Shown here: one piece after another, positions 28,827 through 36,325 of the stretch
Numbering within the stretch: position 1 is the first letter of the stretch
How the letters are laid out: every line of letters starts with the position of its first letter
From: Stenotrophomonas maltophilia R551-3
GTDB lineage: Bacteria; Pseudomonadota; Gammaproteobacteria; Xanthomonadales; Xanthomonadaceae
Assembly (NCBI RefSeq): GCF_000020665.1
Contig: NC_011071.1
Location: forward strand, 362,501-426,500
DNA length: 64,000 bases
Direction of reading: 5' to 3'
Notes under the pieces: model-generated
Databases searched by the model: none
What the model was told of the DNA's origin: nothing
Seen by the model: only the letters and a program-made list of their open reading frames with translations
Translations under genes and position numbers: made by a program

Positions 28827-29042
28827 TCAGTACAGGCGCTGACGCTTGGTGACGTCGCGCGACGAGCGGCGCAGCTGACGCTTCACAGCAGCGGCGGCCT
28901 TGCGCTTGCGCTCCTGGGTCGGCTTTTCGTAGAACTCGCGCTTGCGGGTTTCGGCCAGCACACCGGCCTTTTCGCAAGTGCGCTTGAAGCGGCGAAGAGC
29001 AAACTCGAAGGGCTCGTTCTCGCGGACTTTGACGCTGGGCAT
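28827..29042 (-). CDS. rpsU: 30S ribosomal protein S21
   Basis: A 71-residue S21 protein, starting [20 protein letters not shown] and ending in the basic tail [18 protein letters not shown]. It binds the small subunit near the anti-Shine-Dalgarno region of 16S rRNA. GGAG precedes the ATG. A near-consensus promoter lies upstream, divergent from tsaD. Confidence 0.98.
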
Positions 29043-29090
29043 GGAATCTCCGGGACACAGTAGAACCGGGTCACGCCCGGCGAGCCGCAC

Positions 29091-29118
29091 ATTATAGCGG
29101 CGAATAGACAAACTGCAA
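29091..29118 (-). promoter_or_regulatory. sigma70 promoter of rpsU
   Basis: On the minus strand TTGCAG is followed after 16 nt by a perfect TATAAT. Transcription should begin about 40 nt before the rpsU start codon. Confidence 0.8.
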
Positions 29119-29195
29119 GCGGCCAACCCTGAATACGGGCCAGAGGTTCGAAAGCAGTGAGACCTGCGCGTCCCCCGAGGGGGCGGCAGGGGCGT

Positions 29196-29201
29196 CATAA
29201 T
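29196..29201 (+). promoter_or_regulatory. -10 box of tsaD, leaderless position
   Basis: CATAAT ends 7 nt before the tsaD ATG, so the mRNA would start at or within a base of the start codon. No ribosome-binding site is present and no good -35 box is visible. Confidence 0.5.
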
Positions 29202-29208
29202 AGCAGGC

Positions 29209-30234
29209 ATGCGAGTCCTTGGCATCGAATCTTCCTGTGATGAGACCGGCGTGGCGGTGTATGACACCGACTTGGCCGGCAGCGCGGCCCTGCGCGCCCA
29301 TGCGGTCTACAGCCAGATCGCCCTGCACGCCGAATACGGTGGTGTGGTGCCCGAACTGGCCAGCCGCGACCACGTCCGCAAGCTGCTGCCGCTGGTGCGC
29401 CAGACCCTGGCCGAAGCCGGCCTGGGTGTAGGCGATATCGACGGCGTGGCCTACACGGCCGGTCCCGGCCTGGTTGGCGCCCTGCTGGTCGGCGCGGGCG
29501 TGGCGCGGTCGCTGGCCTGGGCGCTGGAGGTACCGGCGGTGGGCGTACATCATATGGAAGGCCACCTGCTGGCCCCGCTGATGGAAGACGACCCGCCGCA
29601 GGCGCCGTTCGTGGCGCTGCTGGTGTCCGGTGGCCATACCCAGCTGGTGGCGGTGGACGCCATTGGCCAGTACCGCCTGCTGGGCGAGACCCTGGACGAT
29701 GCGGCCGGCGAAGCCTTCGACAAGACCGCCAAGATGATGGGCCTGCCCTATCCGGGCGGTCCGCAGCTGGCCAGGCTGGCCGAGCAGGGTACGCCGGGTG
29801 TCTACCGCTTCGCGCGGCCGATGATCGACCGCCCGGGGTTGGATTTCAGCTTCTCCGGCCTGAAGACCCAGGTCCTGATGGCCTGGCGCGACAGCGATCA
29901 GAGCGAACAGACCCGTGCCGACATCGCCCGTGGCTTTGAAGATGCCGTGGTCGAGACGCTGTCGATCAAATGCGAGCGCGCGCTGGAAGCAGCCGGCACC
30001 AACGTGATCGTGGTGGCTGGCGGTGTTGGCGCCAATAAGCGCCTGCGCGCCCGCTTGCAGCAGATGGCCGAACGCCTGGGCGGCCGTGCTTGCTTCCCGC
30101 GGCCGGCGTTGTGCACCGACAACGGCGCGATGATCGCCTTCGCCGGCGCGCTGCGGCTGCAGGCCGGCCAGCACAGCCCGCCGAAGGTGGACGTCACCCC
30201 CCGCTGGGACATGGCGACCCTGCCGGCGGTCTGA
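29209..30234 (+). CDS. tsaD: tRNA threonylcarbamoyladenosine transferase TsaD
   Basis: A 341-residue enzyme that transfers threonylcarbamoyl to A37 of ANN-decoding tRNAs (t6A). It starts [14 protein letters not shown], carries the metal motif HHMEGH (about residue 114), the ASKHA nucleotide motifs VSGGHTQL and [10 protein letters not shown], and the late DNGAMIA. It is divergent from rpsU, the arrangement seen in many gammaproteobacteria. Confidence 0.97.
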
Positions 30235-30268
30235 GCCCCCGGCCGCGCGAACCGCTCGATCGGCGTTT

Positions 30269-30367
30269 GTAGAGTCGAGCTTGCTCGACTGGGCGCAATG
30301 ACCAACACAGAGCAGTCGAGCAAGCTCGACTCTACAGGCCTCCGTAGCGCCGGGCCACGCCCGGCTA
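30269..30367. repeat. three SMAG-type hairpins
   Basis: GTAGAGTCGAGCTTGCTCGAC, its inverse ending CTCTAC (to 30334), and GTAGCGCCGGGCCACGCCCGG (from 30343). They separate tsaD from the convergent Abi-like gene. Confidence 0.88.
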
Positions 30368-30371
30368 CACA

Positions 30372-31037
30372 TTACGGACGCCCTGCCAACGGCGACGCGG
30401 CCAACACCGTTGTCGCCCGCTCATGGCGCTGCAGCCAGCCCAGCGTATGCGGGCAGCGGGCGTGGATCAGCCGTCCGATCGCCGCCAGGTCGGCACCGAT
30501 GTCGCGTTCCAGGATGGGTTCGTGGTGCGCGATGCGGTTGCGCAGGTGGCGAATGCGTCCGATGTCAGCGTGGATGGCTTTTCTGATGACGCTGGGATGA
30601 GCTGAGGGTGCATGCCGCAGAACTCCATTGAGTGCGGGTATCCACAGCGTGTCGTCGAAGCGACAGGTGAAAAGCTGCTGCCAGAACACCATCGGCAGCT
30701 TGGCGACGATTTCGGGTGTATCGGTCGTGCGGCCAGCAACGTGTTCCAGTGCTGCACGTGCGGAAGTACAGGACGAGGTTGGCAGCCTGCGTCGGAAGGC
30801 ATCATTCCAAGGCCAACGCGGGCCATGCTGCCGGGCGAGCACGGTAGCAGCGGCGTTACGGGTGACCACTTCGCACAGATGGACCGGCATCATCAGTGCA
30901 CCGCACATCCGCATGTTCCAGAGGTACAGAGATTCGGCCGTGACGTCGGGGCTGCAGGTCGATGCGATTCTCTCGTAAGTAGACAGACGCTCCGCTGACA
31001 ACGCGCGCCGCAGTACATCGTGTGGAGCCATCGTCAT
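30372..31037 (-). CDS. Abi-like HEPN domain protein
   Basis: A 221-residue soluble protein without signal peptide. The sequence LRNRIAHHEPI (residues 165-175) contains R166-x4-H171, the HEPN ribonuclease signature, in the form seen in Abi-like (abortive infection, Abi_2/AbiF-type) proteins. The YLWNMRMCGALMMPVHLCEVVTRN segment (38-61) fits the helical N-terminal part. A phage-defence RNase role is inferred, not shown. No antitoxin-like partner is next to it. It sits between the housekeeping genes tsaD and folB, which suggests an accessory insertion. Two ATG codons six bases apart could start it. Confidence 0.7.
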   Translation of the reverse strand: MTMAPHDVLRRALSAERLSTYERIASTCSPDVTAESLYLWNMRMCGALMMPVHLCEVVTRNAAATVLARQHGPRWPWNDAFRRRLPTSSCTSARAALEHVAGRTTDTPEIVAKLPMVFWQQLFTCRFDDTLWIPALNGVLRHAPSAHPSVIRKAIHADIGRIRHLRNRIAHHEPILERDIGADLAAIGRLIHARCPHTLGWLQRHERATTVLAASPLAGRP

Positions 31038-31206
31038 GTGCGGTGGTGAAGGAGGGATCGATGTTCGCGAGAGTGGGCGGCGGCCACCATCAGGGAACGT
31101 CGTTGTCTGCGCGGCTGATTCTCTGCGTTTGACCTCGGACGACTACCTGACCTGCCCTGTCGGAATTGGCCTTGACCGGTGATCTCGTCTTTACCTAATC
31201 TGCGTG

Positions 31207-31299
31207 CCTGCGCCACCGGGACCCGCGGCTGTTCAACAGCTCCCCCCGGGGACAAACGGTAGTACCAAAGGGCCCTGCTAGCGGGGCCCTTTGTTTTTT
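31207..31299 (+). ncRNA. candidate structured small RNA, copy A
   Basis: A compact segment with three stem-loops and an intrinsic terminator. The order is CCGGGACCCGCGG, hairpin GCTGTTCAACAGC, C-rich hairpin TCCCCCCGGGGA, then terminator AAAGGGCCCTGC/GCGGGGCCCTTT with a T-run (31267-31299). Upstream TTGACC and CCTAAT, 16 nt apart, form a plausible promoter (31171-31198). No reading frame is plausible. A second copy with the same architecture follows 71 nt later. C-rich loop sRNAs are known in Xanthomonadaceae (the sX13 type); identity with that family is not claimed. Confidence 0.65.
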
Positions 31300-31363
31300 C
31301 CATCGTCGGGAGTTGCCGCAATTGCCTCTCGAACCAAGTAGCACCGATGGGATACCTTCGGTA

Positions 31364-31456
31364 GCGTGTGCTCCGGGACTCGCGGCTGGTTTCCAGCTTC
31401 CCCTGGGGACGTTGAGAGGTGCCAAAGGGCCCCGCTAGCAGGGCCCTTTGTCTTTT
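31364..31456 (+). ncRNA. candidate structured small RNA, copy B
   Basis: Paralogue of copy A: CCGGGACTCGCGG, hairpin GCTGGTTTCCAGC, hairpin TCCCCTGGGGA, then terminator AAAGGGCCCCGC/GCAGGGCCCTTT and a T-rich tail (31424-31456). The first hairpin keeps its stem although several of its bases changed, and the second keeps its stem with a different loop base. This supports selection on RNA structure. The promoter is not clear. The 5' end is estimated. folB begins 98 nt further on. Confidence 0.62.
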
Positions 31457-31553
31457 CTGGAGCCGCGTTCCTGCCGGCCACCCACCGCCCGTTCCGGGCA
31501 GGCTCACCGCCGTGCCGTTACCATGGCCCCCTGTACTCGGGCTGGTAACCGCA

Positions 31554-31907
31554 ATGGACAAGGTTTTCATCGAGGGGCTGACGATCGACGCCCTGATCGG
31601 TATCTACGATTGGGAACGACGGATCCGCCAGGACCTGGTGTTCGACCTGGAAATGGGCTTCGACAACCGTCGTCCTGCGGCCTCCGACGACATTGCTCAC
31701 ACCCTGAACTACAAGGCGGTGAGCAAGCGCCTGGAGCAGTTCGTGCGCGAGTCGGAATTCGGCCTGGTCGAAACCCTGGCCGAGCGCTGCGCGCAGATCG
31801 TGCTGAGCGAATTCGACGTGAAGTGGCTGCGCCTGAAGCTGAGCAAGCCGGGCGCGGTGCGCGGCGCGCGCGCGGTGGGCGTGATCATCGAACGCACGCG
31901 GGACTGA
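31554..31907 (+). CDS. folB: dihydroneopterin aldolase
   Basis: A 117-residue enzyme of folate synthesis that converts dihydroneopterin to hydroxymethyl-dihydropterin. It begins MDKVFIEGLTIDALIGIYDWERR, contains DIAHTLNYKAV, the conserved glutamate in LVETLAE, and the lysine in LSKPGAVRGA. The length is normal. It is preceded by the two candidate small RNAs, whose terminators should isolate it from their transcription. Confidence 0.95.
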   Translation: MDKVFIEGLTIDALIGIYDWERRIRQDLVFDLEMGFDNRRPAASDDIAHTLNYKAVSKRLEQFVRESEFGLVETLAERCAQIVLSEFDVKWLRLKLSKPGAVRGARAVGVIIERTRD

Positions 31908-31965
31908 CCCGGACGTGCCGGCCGCTGGCCGGCAACCTCAACGGCAATGACGAAGGAGACAACTG

Positions 31966-33237
31966 ATGGTGGACGCGGTGGTGGCGGTACAGTGGCTGGA
32001 ACGGCTGCAGAACACACTGGAACCCTATCCTGGCGCCTACCTGGCGTTGATGATCACGGCGCTGCTGGTCGCAGCCGGCCTGGCCAACTGGGTGACCAAG
32101 CGCATCCTGGTGCGTGGCCTGCGGCGCCTGCTGCAGCGCCTGCCCGGTGCCGAGTCCGGGCGCGGCAGCCATCTGATGCGGGTCATCTCGCGCCTGTCCA
32201 ACGTGGTGCCCAGCCAGGTGATCGCCTCGGGCATCACCCTCATTCCCGACCTGCCGCCTGGCCTGGTCAACGTCATCATCAAGCTGTGCATTGTGTGGGC
32301 CGTACTGACGGTGTCGATGGCGTTCTCGCATGCGCTGGACGCGGCCAACAGCCTGTACGAGCGCAAGCCCGATGCGCGCAACAAGCCGATCAAGGGCTAC
32401 CTGCAGGTGGTCAAGATCGTGGTGTTCGTGGCCGCCGGCTTGTCCATCATTGCGACCCTGCTGGGGGTGAAGCTGGGCCCGCTGGTGACCGGCCTGGGCG
32501 CGGCCACCGCAGTGCTGATGCTGATTTTCCAGGACACCATCCTGTCGCTGGTGGCCAGTGTGCAGATCAGTGGCGATGGCCGTGTGCGCATCGGCGACTG
32601 GATCGAAATGCCCAGCCAGAACGCCGACGGTGACGTCATCGATATCGCGCTGCACACCGTCACCGTGCAGAACTTCGACAAGACCATCACCACCATTCCG
32701 ACCAAGAAGCTGGTGACCGAGTCGTTCAAGAACTGGCGCGGCATGCAGGAGGCCGGTGGCCGCCGCATCAAGCGCGCGCTGTACCTGGACCAGCACAGCG
32801 TCGGCTTCCTGGACGAAGGCGACCTGGCCTTCCTCGGCCAGTTCGCGCTGCTGCGTGATTACCTGCAGGAGAAGGAGCAGGAGCTTGGCCAGTGGAACGG
32901 GCGCCTGCGCGAGCAGGGCGTGGCCGAGGTCAACAGCCGCCGGGTGACCAACCTGGGTACCTTCCGGGCCTATGTGGAGCGCTACCTGCGCAACCACCCG
33001 GGCATCCATACCGACATGACCCTGCTGGTACGGCAGCTGCAGCCGACCACCGAGGGCCTGCCGCTGGAGCTGTACTGCTTCACCCGCAGCACCGCCTGGG
33101 GTGAATACGAGTCGGTGCAGTCGGACATCTTCGACCACCTGCTGGCGATCCTGCCGGCGTTCGGCCTGCGTGTGTTCCAGGCCTCCAGCGACGCCATGTT
33201 GATGGCCGGGCAGCGCCAGTTGGCTGGGTCGGAGTAA
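31966..33237 (+). CDS. mechanosensitive ion channel family protein (YbdG-like)
   Basis: A 423-residue MscS-superfamily channel of the larger YbdG type (about 415 residues in E. coli). Four to five membrane helices occupy residues 25-190. The pore-lining helix and beta domain are at GLGAATAVLMLIFQDTILSLVASVQI and GRVRIGDWIEM (about 180-220), followed by a cytoplasmic domain. Such channels respond to osmotic downshift. AAGGAGA precedes the ATG. A partial SMAG stem lies between folB and this gene. Confidence 0.9.
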   Translation: MVDAVVAVQWLERLQNTLEPYPGAYLALMITALLVAAGLANWVTKRILVRGLRRLLQRLPGAESGRGSHLMRVISRLSNVVPSQVIASGITLIPDLPPGLVNVIIKLCIVWAVLTVSMAFSHALDAANSLYERKPDARNKPIKGYLQVVKIVVFVAAGLSIIATLLGVKLGPLVTGLGAATAVLMLIFQDTILSLVASVQISGDGRVRIGDWIEMPSQNADGDVIDIALHTVTVQNFDKTITTIPTKKLVTESFKNWRGMQEAGGRRIKRALYLDQHSVGFLDEGDLAFLGQFALLRDYLQEKEQELGQWNGRLREQGVAEVNSRRVTNLGTFRAYVERYLRNHPGIHTDMTLLVRQLQPTTEGLPLELYCFTRSTAWGEYESVQSDIFDHLLAILPAFGLRVFQASSDAMLMAGQRQLAGSE

Positions 33238-33324
33238 GCTGCGATGCCTCCGGCGGGGCCATACGGACCCCGCTGGTGGCTGAAACTGAATGAAGAAACC
33301 TCTCGCCAAATCGCCCGGGATCGC

Positions 33325-33352
33325 TAGAATGCCGGGCTTGTAAACGTTTTCA
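33325..33352 (+). promoter_or_regulatory. -10 box and LacI-type operator upstream of the GH3 gene
   Basis: TAGAAT (33325-33330) is followed by TGTAAACGTTTTCA (33339-33352), one mismatch from the palindrome TGTAAACGTTTACA bound by many LacI-family sugar repressors. Its place at the expected transcription start suggests repression released by a sugar. Confidence 0.6.
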
Positions 33353-33365
33353 TCAAGGACTGCCG

Positions 33366-35540
33366 GTGGCCTCCGATCGCATCGAATCCCTCATTGCCCA
33401 GATGACCGTCGAGGAAAAGGTCGGCCAGCTGGGTGTCTTCGCGGACATGGTCCGCCCGTTCGCCCCGGACGTGAACCCGGAAGCCAACGTGCGCAATGCC
33501 GACCAGGTGCTGCAGCAGGTGCGCGAGGGCAAGGTCGGCTCGCTGTTCAATGGTGTGGGCGCCGAGCTGGGCCGCCGCATCCAGCAGGTCGCCACCGAAG
33601 AGAGCCGCCTGGGCATCCCGGTGATCCTGGCTGCCGACGTCATCCACGGCATGCGCACCGTGTTCCCGATTCCGCTGGGCGAGGCCGCCAGCTTCGAACC
33701 GGAGCTGGCCGAGCGCACCGCCCGTGCCACCGCCGTCGAGGCCACCGCTGCCGGCCTGCACTGGACCTATGCGCCGGCGGTGGACATCGCCCGCGACCAG
33801 CGCTGGGGCCGTGGTGCCGAAGGCGCTGGTGAGGACGTGGTGCTGGGCTGTGCATTCGCCGCCGCCCGCGTGCGCGGCTTCCAGGGCAGCGACCTGCGCG
33901 CCGACGATTCGCTGTTGGCCACGCCGAAGCACTTCGCCGCCTATGGCGCGGTGATGGCCGGCATGGAATACAACATGGTGGACATCTCGCCGCAGACCCT
34001 GCGCGACGTGCACCTGCCGCCGTTCAAGGCTGCGTTCGACGCCGGCGCGATCACCGTGATGTCCTCGTTCAATGACATCAACGGCGTGCCGGCCAGTGCC
34101 AACGCCGAACTGCTGACCGACATCCTGCGCGGTGAGTGGAAGTTCCCGGGCGTGGTGATCTCCGATTACACCGCCGACATGGAACTGGTCGCGCACGGTT
34201 ATGCCGCCGACGACCGCGATGCCACCGCCAAGGCGTTCACCGCCGGCCTCGACCTGAGCATGCAGAGTGGCTTCTACGCCGAGCACCTGCCGGGCCTGGT
34301 CGAGAGCGGCGACGTGCCGATGGCGGTGCTGGATGAAGGCGTGCGCCGCATCCTGTGGCTGAAGGAAACCATCGGCCTGTTCGACGACCCGTACCGTTCG
34401 CTGGATCCGGCGCGCGAAGCCGATACCTCGCATATCGCCGACCATGACGAACTCTCGCGCGATGCCGCGCGCCGCTCGATCGTGCTGCTGAACAACCGCG
34501 ACAACGTGCTGCCGTTGCAGAAGACCGGGCAGAAGATCGCACTGATCGGCCCGTTCGTGCAGGACCGCGAGAACATCGAAGGCTGCTGGACGCTGTTTGG
34601 CGACAAGCAGCGCTACGTGGACCTGGAAACCGGCGTGCGCGCCGCCATCGGCGATGAATCGCTGCTGGAAATCGTGCCTGGCTGCGAACTGGAAGTGGCC
34701 ATCCCCGGTGGCACCGAAGCGGCCGTGGCCGCCGCGCTGCGCGCCGACGTGGTGGTGCTGGCGCTGGGCGAGCCGCAGCGTTACAGCGGCGAAGCGCAGT
34801 CGCGCGTGGAGATCACCCTGCCGCCGGCACAGCAGGCGCTGGCCGAAGCGGTGGCGATGACCGGCAAGCCGCTGGTGGTGCTGCTGCGCAATGGTCGCGC
34901 GCTGGCCCTGCAGGGCGCCGTGCGTAATGCGCAGGCGGTGGCGGTGACCTGGTACCTGGGCACGCAGACCGGCCATGCCGTGGCCGATGTGCTGTTCGGC
35001 GATTACAGCCCGTCGGGCCGCCTGCCGGTCAGCTTCCCGCAGGTGTCCGGCCAGCAGCCGTACTTCTACAACCACCCGCGCACCGGCCGGCCGGAACTGC
35101 CGACCATGTCGGAGTTCAAGGCGCGCTGGCGCGAGATTCCGAACGAGCCGCTGTATCCGTTCGGGCATGGCATCGGCTACACCACCTTCGCCTACGGCGT
35201 GCCGCAACTGAGCGCAGCCCAGCTTGGCTGGGACGACACCCTGACCATCACCACCACGCTGACCAACAGCGGTGACGTGGCCGGTGAAGAAGTGGTGCAG
35301 CTGTATATCCACGACCGCGTGGCCAGCCGCGTGCGTCCGGTGCGCGAGCTGAAGGACTTCCGCAAGGTGGCGCTGCAGCCGGGCGAGTCCACCGAGGTGG
35401 TGTTCACCCTGAGCCGCGAGCAGTTGGCGTTTACCGGCCGCGACGGCGTGCTGCGTGCCGAGCCGGGCCAGTTCGATGTGTGGGTGTGCGCATCTTCGGC
35501 CGTGGGCGAGGCCGTGCAGTTCGAGCTGCTGAAGGCCTGA
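33366..35540 (+). CDS. bglX: glycoside hydrolase family 3 beta-glucosidase
   Basis: A 724-residue GH3 enzyme likely to release glucose or related sugars from beta-glycosides. It has the N-terminal barrel with EEKVGQLG, GTPKHF-type TPKHFAAYG, and the nucleophile aspartate in VVISDYTADMELV (about 270), then the GH3 C-terminal domain (about 380-590) and a fibronectin-III-like domain at the end. Unlike E. coli BglX it has no signal peptide: the GTG start with AAGGA upstream leads straight into ASDRIESLIAQM. It may therefore act in the cytoplasm on imported sugars. A LacI-type operator precedes it. Confidence 0.92.
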   Translation: MASDRIESLIAQMTVEEKVGQLGVFADMVRPFAPDVNPEANVRNADQVLQQVREGKVGSLFNGVGAELGRRIQQVATEESRLGIPVILAADVIHGMRTVFPIPLGEAASFEPELAERTARATAVEATAAGLHWTYAPAVDIARDQRWGRGAEGAGEDVVLGCAFAAARVRGFQGSDLRADDSLLATPKHFAAYGAVMAGMEYNMVDISPQTLRDVHLPPFKAAFDAGAITVMSSFNDINGVPASANAELLTDILRGEWKFPGVVISDYTADMELVAHGYAADDRDATAKAFTAGLDLSMQSGFYAEHLPGLVESGDVPMAVLDEGVRRILWLKETIGLFDDPYRSLDPAREADTSHIADHDELSRDAARRSIVLLNNRDNVLPLQKTGQKIALIGPFVQDRENIEGCWTLFGDKQRYVDLETGVRAAIGDESLLEIVPGCELEVAIPGGTEAAVAAALRADVVVLALGEPQRYSGEAQSRVEITLPPAQQALAEAVAMTGKPLVVLLRNGRALALQGAVRNAQAVAVTWYLGTQTGHAVADVLFGDYSPSGRLPVSFPQVSGQQPYFYNHPRTGRPELPTMSEFKARWREIPNEPLYPFGHGIGYTTFAYGVPQLSAAQLGWDDTLTITTTLTNSGDVAGEEVVQLYIHDRVASRVRPVRELKDFRKVALQPGESTEVVFTLSREQLAFTGRDGVLRAEPGQFDVWVCASSAVGEAVQFELLKA

Positions 35541-35545
35541 TCGAG

Positions 35546-35612
35546 AAAAAGGGGACGGAGGGGATTAAGTCGTTTGTGCCACAAACGACTTAATCCCCTC
35601 CGTCCCCTTTTT
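35546..35612. repeat. 67-nt perfect palindrome, likely bidirectional terminator
   Basis: Two 33-nt arms, beginning AAAAAGGGGACGGAGGGG and meeting at GTTTGTG-C-CACAAAC, are exact reverse complements with one base between. The outer A and T runs make it a terminator in both directions, just after the GH3 gene. Confidence 0.9.
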
Positions 35613-35671
35613 TGTTGTCCTCACTGCGGCGGCGCTACCATCGGCATCCTTGAACCGATGGATGCCCGCGC

Positions 35672-36208
35672 ATGCGCATGATCGCTGTGTTGATTCCCGC
35701 CCTGTTTCTGGCGGCCTGTTCGCAGCCGCCGGCCGAGCCTGCGGTGGATGCACCGCCACCGATGGAGGCCAGTGCCGCGGCGACGCCTGCGGCTGAACCG
35801 GCGAAGGCTGCTGCCGAGCCGGCCGGCGCCGCACCGACGGATGCGCCCGCGGAAGACGCGCGTGCGCGCATTGAAAGCCTGCTCGGCGATGCCGCGCAGT
35901 ACGAAAAGGTGTTCAACGCCTTCAGGACTGCGGTGGTCGGTGGTGATCGCGCTGCGGTGGTGGAAGAGGTGCGCTTCCCGCTGAATATCGCTAACGGAAA
36001 GAAGATCACCGGCCCCGGTGAGTTCCAGCGCAGCTACGAGAAGATCATCACGCCGGCGGTGGTCAAGGCGGTGTCCGAACAGGACTTCGGCAAGGTCTTC
36101 GTCAACCAGCAGGGCGTGATGATCGGTGATGGCCAGGTGTGGTTGAACGGGCAGTGCCTGGACCAGGCCTGCACGAAGACCGAGGTGAAGGTCATCACCA
36201 TCCAGTGA
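35672..36208 (+). CDS. hypothetical lipoprotein
   Basis: A 178-residue predicted lipoprotein: signal MRMIAVLIPALFLAAC with lipobox LAAC at residues 13-16, then about 50 residues of Ala/Pro/Glu linker. A C-terminal globular part of about 115 residues contains RIESLLGDAAQYEKVFNAF and a VWLNGQCLDQAC segment with two cysteines that could form a disulfide. No known family was recognised. It stands alone between a palindrome and its own terminator. Confidence 0.78.
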   Translation: MRMIAVLIPALFLAACSQPPAEPAVDAPPPMEASAAATPAAEPAKAAAEPAGAAPTDAPAEDARARIESLLGDAAQYEKVFNAFRTAVVGGDRAAVVEEVRFPLNIANGKKITGPGEFQRSYEKIITPAVVKAVSEQDFGKVFVNQQGVMIGDGQVWLNGQCLDQACTKTEVKVITIQ

Positions 36209-36213
36209 ATGCG

Positions 36214-36238
36214 AACGGCCCCGCATACGGGGCCGTTT
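36214..36238 (+). terminator. intrinsic terminator of the lipoprotein gene
   Basis: AACGGCCCCG CATA CGGGGCCGTTT, right after the stop codon. Confidence 0.85.
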
Positions 36239-36245
36239 CGTATGG

Positions 36246-36318
36246 GTAGTGCCGGCCGCTGGCCGGCAACCGCAGGATGCCGGAAGAACCCAGGGTGCCG
36301 GCCAGCGGCCGGCACTAC
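36246..36318. repeat. SMAG dimer
   Basis: GTAGTGCCGGCCGCTGGCCGG and an inverted CCGGCCAGCGGCCGGCACTAC, between the convergent lipoprotein and sugar dehydrogenase genes. Confidence 0.9.
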
Positions 36319-36325
36319 CAGGACA

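Noticed and set aside
31207..31456. Riboswitch or attenuator controlling folB
   Set aside because: Both structures end in complete terminators, the second still 98 nt before folB, and the unit is duplicated; separate small RNAs explain this better.
35546..35612. Phage or integron attachment site
   Set aside because: No integrase, tRNA or direct repeats nearby; position and A/T ends fit a terminator-like palindrome.
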